Source of the DNA: an uncultured Porphyromonas sp.
Lineage (GTDB): Bacteria > Bacteroidota > Bacteroidia > Bacteroidales > Porphyromonadaceae
Direction: 5' to 3'
DNA length: 17,155 nucleotides
NCBI RefSeq assembly: GCF_902489635.1
Contig: NZ_CABUAN010000044.1
Location: 1 to 17,155, forward strand
How positions within the stretch are numbered: the stretch's first letter is position 1; each line of letters opens with the position of its first letter. The position numbers were made by a program, and so were the translations under genes. Shown in pieces: positions 15,087 through 17,155 of this stretch. The notes under the pieces are model-generated. The model had not been told where the DNA came from and ran no database searches. It worked only from the letters and a program-made list of their open reading frames with translations.

Positions 15087-15102
15087 CGTCCCAACCTCTC
15101 TC

Positions 15103-16454
15103 CTCAACATCCTTGTTCTAATGGAAGATGCTCTGCGAGTATGCCAAGAGGACTCAGAAACAACAACCCCATCAAGTCTTAATCCTTGTTCTAATGGAAG
15201 ATGCTCTGCGAGGACGGCAAGGCGAGCGACAAGGAAACGGACGAAGTCCTGTCTTAATCCTTGTTCTAATGGAAGATGCTCTGCGAGATTGTTTGCCTAA
15301 TCATTAAAACCAATCAAAACTATGGTCTTAATCCTTGTTCTAATGGAAGATGCTCTGCGAGTAAACAAATGATCAACATCAAGAATTCAGAGGTTGCATC
15401 TTAATCCTTGTTCTAATGGAAGATGCTCTACGAGGCAACCAAGCTCTACATCAACGTAAGAAATCAACCGTCTTAATCCTTGTTCTAATGGAAGATGCTC
15501 TGCGAGGCGGTAATTGCTATCTCTAGCCCGATATCTTACGAGATGTCTTAATCCTTGTTCTAATGGAAGATGCTCTGCGAGTTGAGTTCTTCAAGGTAAA
15601 GCTTGTAAAGGACTAGTCTTAATCCTTGTTCTAATGGAAGATGCTCTGCGAGGACAGCAACCCGATCGCTCACGTCTATGTGGACACGTCTTAATCCTTG
15701 TTCTAATGGAAGATGCTCTGCGAGGACACACGTGTCCTCTGAAGTGGATGAGGACAGCTGTCTTAATCCTTGTTCTAATGGAAGATGCTCTGCGAGTAAT
15801 GAGGAATCCTAAGAATGGAAACCTCTTCTTCAGTCTTAATCCTTGTTCTAATGGAAGATGCTCTGCGAGACTTATGTCATTCAATGACTAAGTGCATTAG
15901 GGAGCAGTCTTAATCCTTGTTCTAATGGAAGATGCTCTGCGAGGTGGTCGAGAATCCTCGAAATGGACACATCTTCTTGTCTTAATCCTTGTTCTAATGG
16001 AAGATGCTCTGCGAGAGCGTCTTCCAGAGGATAAGGTTATTAGACGTGCCTGTCTTAATCCTTGTTCTAATGGAAGATGCTCTGCGAGGAGGTCTACGGA
16101 TCACCGTAGACACTACAGAAACTATGTCTTAATCCTTGTTCTAATGGAAGATGCTCTGCGAGGTCCTAACAATTCTCACATGCAAGGAGTATGTGAGAGT
16201 CTTAATCCTTGTTCTAATGGAAGATGCTCTGCGAGCGCTTGGTTAACAAGCGATGATCAAGAACAATAATAGTCTTAATCCTTGTTCTAATGGAAGATGC
16301 TCTGCGAGTATATTAAAGTAGAGTGGAAAAACCAACCACTTTCTGTCTTAATCCTTGTTCTAATGGAAGATGCTCTGCGAGAGCCACCGGTCAAAGGACT
16401 GGTGAAAAAGAAGTGAAGTCTTAATCCTTGTTCTAATGGAAGATGCTCTGCGAG
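15103..16454 (-). CRISPR. CRISPR array 2, 19 repeats and 18 spacers
   Basis: The repeat is the same 37-base sequence as in array 1, on the minus strand. On the plus strand copies begin at 15103, 15176, 15251, 15325, 15398, 15470, 15545, 15616, 15688, 15760, 15833, 15907, 15979, 16052, 16126, 16199, 16272, 16345 and 16418. Spacers are 34-38 bases. The innermost copy (15103) has lost GTCTTA to CTCAAC, and the copy at 15398 has two changes. All others look identical. The leader is therefore on the right and transcription runs leftward. From 15725 outward nearly every spacer contains an inverted repeat, some with 8-bp perfect stems. Spacers are unlike those of array 1. Confidence 0.97.
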
Positions 16455-16600
16455 AGCTAATTTTAAGACGTGCTGAATTTCAGATGGTTACAGTGCCATT
16501 TTCGGAAAATCCGCTTGATTTTCGAGGAAAAAGTGTACCTAACTGCCCGCAAATATACGAATTTTCTAGACTATGCCTTACCCTCAGTGAGCAATCTCAC
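16455..16600 (-). promoter_or_regulatory. CRISPR leader of array 2
   Basis: This is an inverted copy of the array 1 leader, of equal length. The GAAAATC/GATTTTC inverted repeat at 16505-16523 stands 50 bases from the first repeat, exactly as on the left. The GTGAG/CTCAC pair closes the outer edge. Changes between the copies avoid the inverted repeat and the promoter box, which suggests these are functional. Confidence 0.8.
16550..16557 (-). promoter_or_regulatory. Promoter -7 box of array 2
   Basis: TATATTTG on the minus strand fits TAnnTTTG and is identical to the box at 476-483 in the other leader. Transcription would start near 16543 and run leftward through the array. Confidence 0.6.
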
Positions 16601-16859
16601 AGGGCTGACGCATTATATTATATACAGAGAGCTCATCTGCCTCTCTATTCCTCGCTTGTCGCTAATGTGTAGCTTCTGACAGAGCGATTATGATGCATCA
16701 GCCTTAGCTGGGCAAATTCAACGCCAGCTCGCTACAATAATTTAGAACTGACTACATATCAAAACGGTATCGTGTCGAGGAAAAGTGATTTCCACGTGGA
16801 TATTTCGAAATTCCCACGTGGAGAATTTTTATTTCCCAGGTAGGAAATAAAAAATTCCT
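16601..16859. other. Non-coding right flank
   Basis: No gene is seen. Past the end of the leader homology the sequence no longer matches the left flank. From about 16790 it contains two CCACGTGG-type palindromes and runs into the CACGTG-containing repeat. Confidence 0.55.
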
Positions 16860-16929
16860 CGGAGGAATCAAATGAAACTTCGGAGGAAATGAATCACGCC
16901 CACGTGGAAAATAAAAAATATCCACGTGG
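16860..16929 (+). repeat. CACGTG-containing dispersed repeat, right copy
   Basis: This block matches 293-362 in length and orientation with few changes. It shares the double CTTCGGAGGAA phrase and the closing CCACGTGG. Because it is direct while the CRISPR arms are inverted, it is not part of the same duplication and probably entered each flank separately. Confidence 0.7.
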
Positions 16930-16956
16930 AGATTTGAGATTCTCCACGTGGATATT
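16917..16956. repeat. Perfect 16-bp hairpin built on CACGTG palindromes
   Basis: AATATCCACGTGGAGA at 16917-16932 is the exact reverse complement of 16941-16956, with an 8-base loop. Each arm itself contains the palindrome CCACGTGG, so either arm or the whole could pair or be bound by a dimeric protein. Confidence 0.8.
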
Positions 16957-17002
16957 CGAGAAAGGAGGGAATCGGACGAATTTCCCTGTAAAGATATGTA
17001 AA

Positions 17003-17050
17003 TAGAGATTAGAGGTTAGAAGTTAGAGACTAGAGGTTAGAGATTAGAGG
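17003..17050 (+). repeat. Degenerate TTAGAG short tandem repeat
   Basis: About seven copies of a 6-8 base unit of the type GATTAGAG or GTTAGAG follow one another. A shorter run (GAATTAGAGATTAGAG) is found near 391-405. In both places it stands just before a GCGTCCGT palindromic unit. Confidence 0.7.
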
Positions 17051-17120
17051 ACGGACGCCCTCCGACTAGATACTAGCCGTGACTGCACCCTGTAGGGGCG
17101 CTCGGTCTGAGCGTCCGTTG
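17049..17120. repeat. Single palindromic repeat unit
   Basis: One unit of the family at 1555-1866 lies here, with GGACGCCCTCCGACTAGAT followed by a variant right arm and GAGCGTCCGTTG. It shows that the family is dispersed and not special to the inner flanks of the arrays. From 17121 to the end nothing can be assigned. Confidence 0.65.
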
Positions 17121-17155
17121 TTGAACGATCTTGACGATGTAACCTTTGACGGAGA

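Noticed and set aside
15591..16269. Open frames with repeated LILVLMEDALRG or RRASSIRTRIKT peptides in array 2
   Set aside because: These are translated CRISPR repeats, not proteins.
16455..16672. Open frames running from the last repeat into the right leader
   Set aside because: They start inside a CRISPR repeat and continue through the conserved leader. The equivalent frame on the left (427-663) is the same artefact.

Overview
The window is a complete type III CRISPR-Cas interference locus of the III-D kind, without adaptation genes. It probably comes from a Bacteroidales bacterium, most likely Porphyromonas or a close relative. The taxonomic clues are TAnnTTTG promoter boxes, gene starts without Shine-Dalgarno sequences, the TIGR03986 and TIGR04423 protein families and the style of the intergenic repeats. 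The genus is inferred and was not tested. No rRNA, tRNA, transposase or phage gene was recognised.

The layout is nearly mirror-symmetric. From the left: repeat-rich non-coding DNA (1-432); a CRISPR leader (433-578); array 1 with 13 repeats and 12 spacers, read rightward (579-1495); a terminator-like hairpin; tandem palindromic repeats (1555-1866); ten minus-strand genes (1873-14572); a second copy of the palindromic repeats in inverted orientation (14686-15042); a second hairpin; array 2 with 19 repeats and 18 spacers, read leftward (15103-16454); its leader (16455-16600); and more repeat-rich DNA. The arms 433-1870 and 14686-16600 form a large interrupted inverted repeat around the gene block, and both arrays are transcribed inward.

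The gene block reads leftward from a promoter box near 14660: cas6, HD-less cas10, cas7, csx10, a double cas7, a TIGR04423 gene, a large TIGR03986 RAMP gene, can2/card1, a CARF-HEPN gene and, after an 81-base gap, a RecD-like helicase. Gaps between the first nine genes are 17 bases or less, or the genes overlap, so they look like one operon. Cas6 would cut the array transcripts. The RAMP proteins would assemble on the guide and cut target RNA at the conserved Asp of each Cas7 fold. Cas10 carries GGDD and would make cyclic oligoadenylate. That messenger would switch on two nucleases: Can2/Card1 (PD-ExK) and a HEPN RNase. The HEPN protein also carries a C-terminal domain that looks like a Csx20-type ring nuclease, so activation and shut-off may be in one polypeptide.

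The most interesting observations are the CARF-HEPN-Csx20-like fusion; the separate cas7 and csx10 genes that match pieces fused in the cyanobacterial III-Dv effector; an excess of self-complementary (hairpin) spacers, especially next to the leader of array 2; and the twin inverted arrays, which could let the whole operon flip or exchange spacer blocks.
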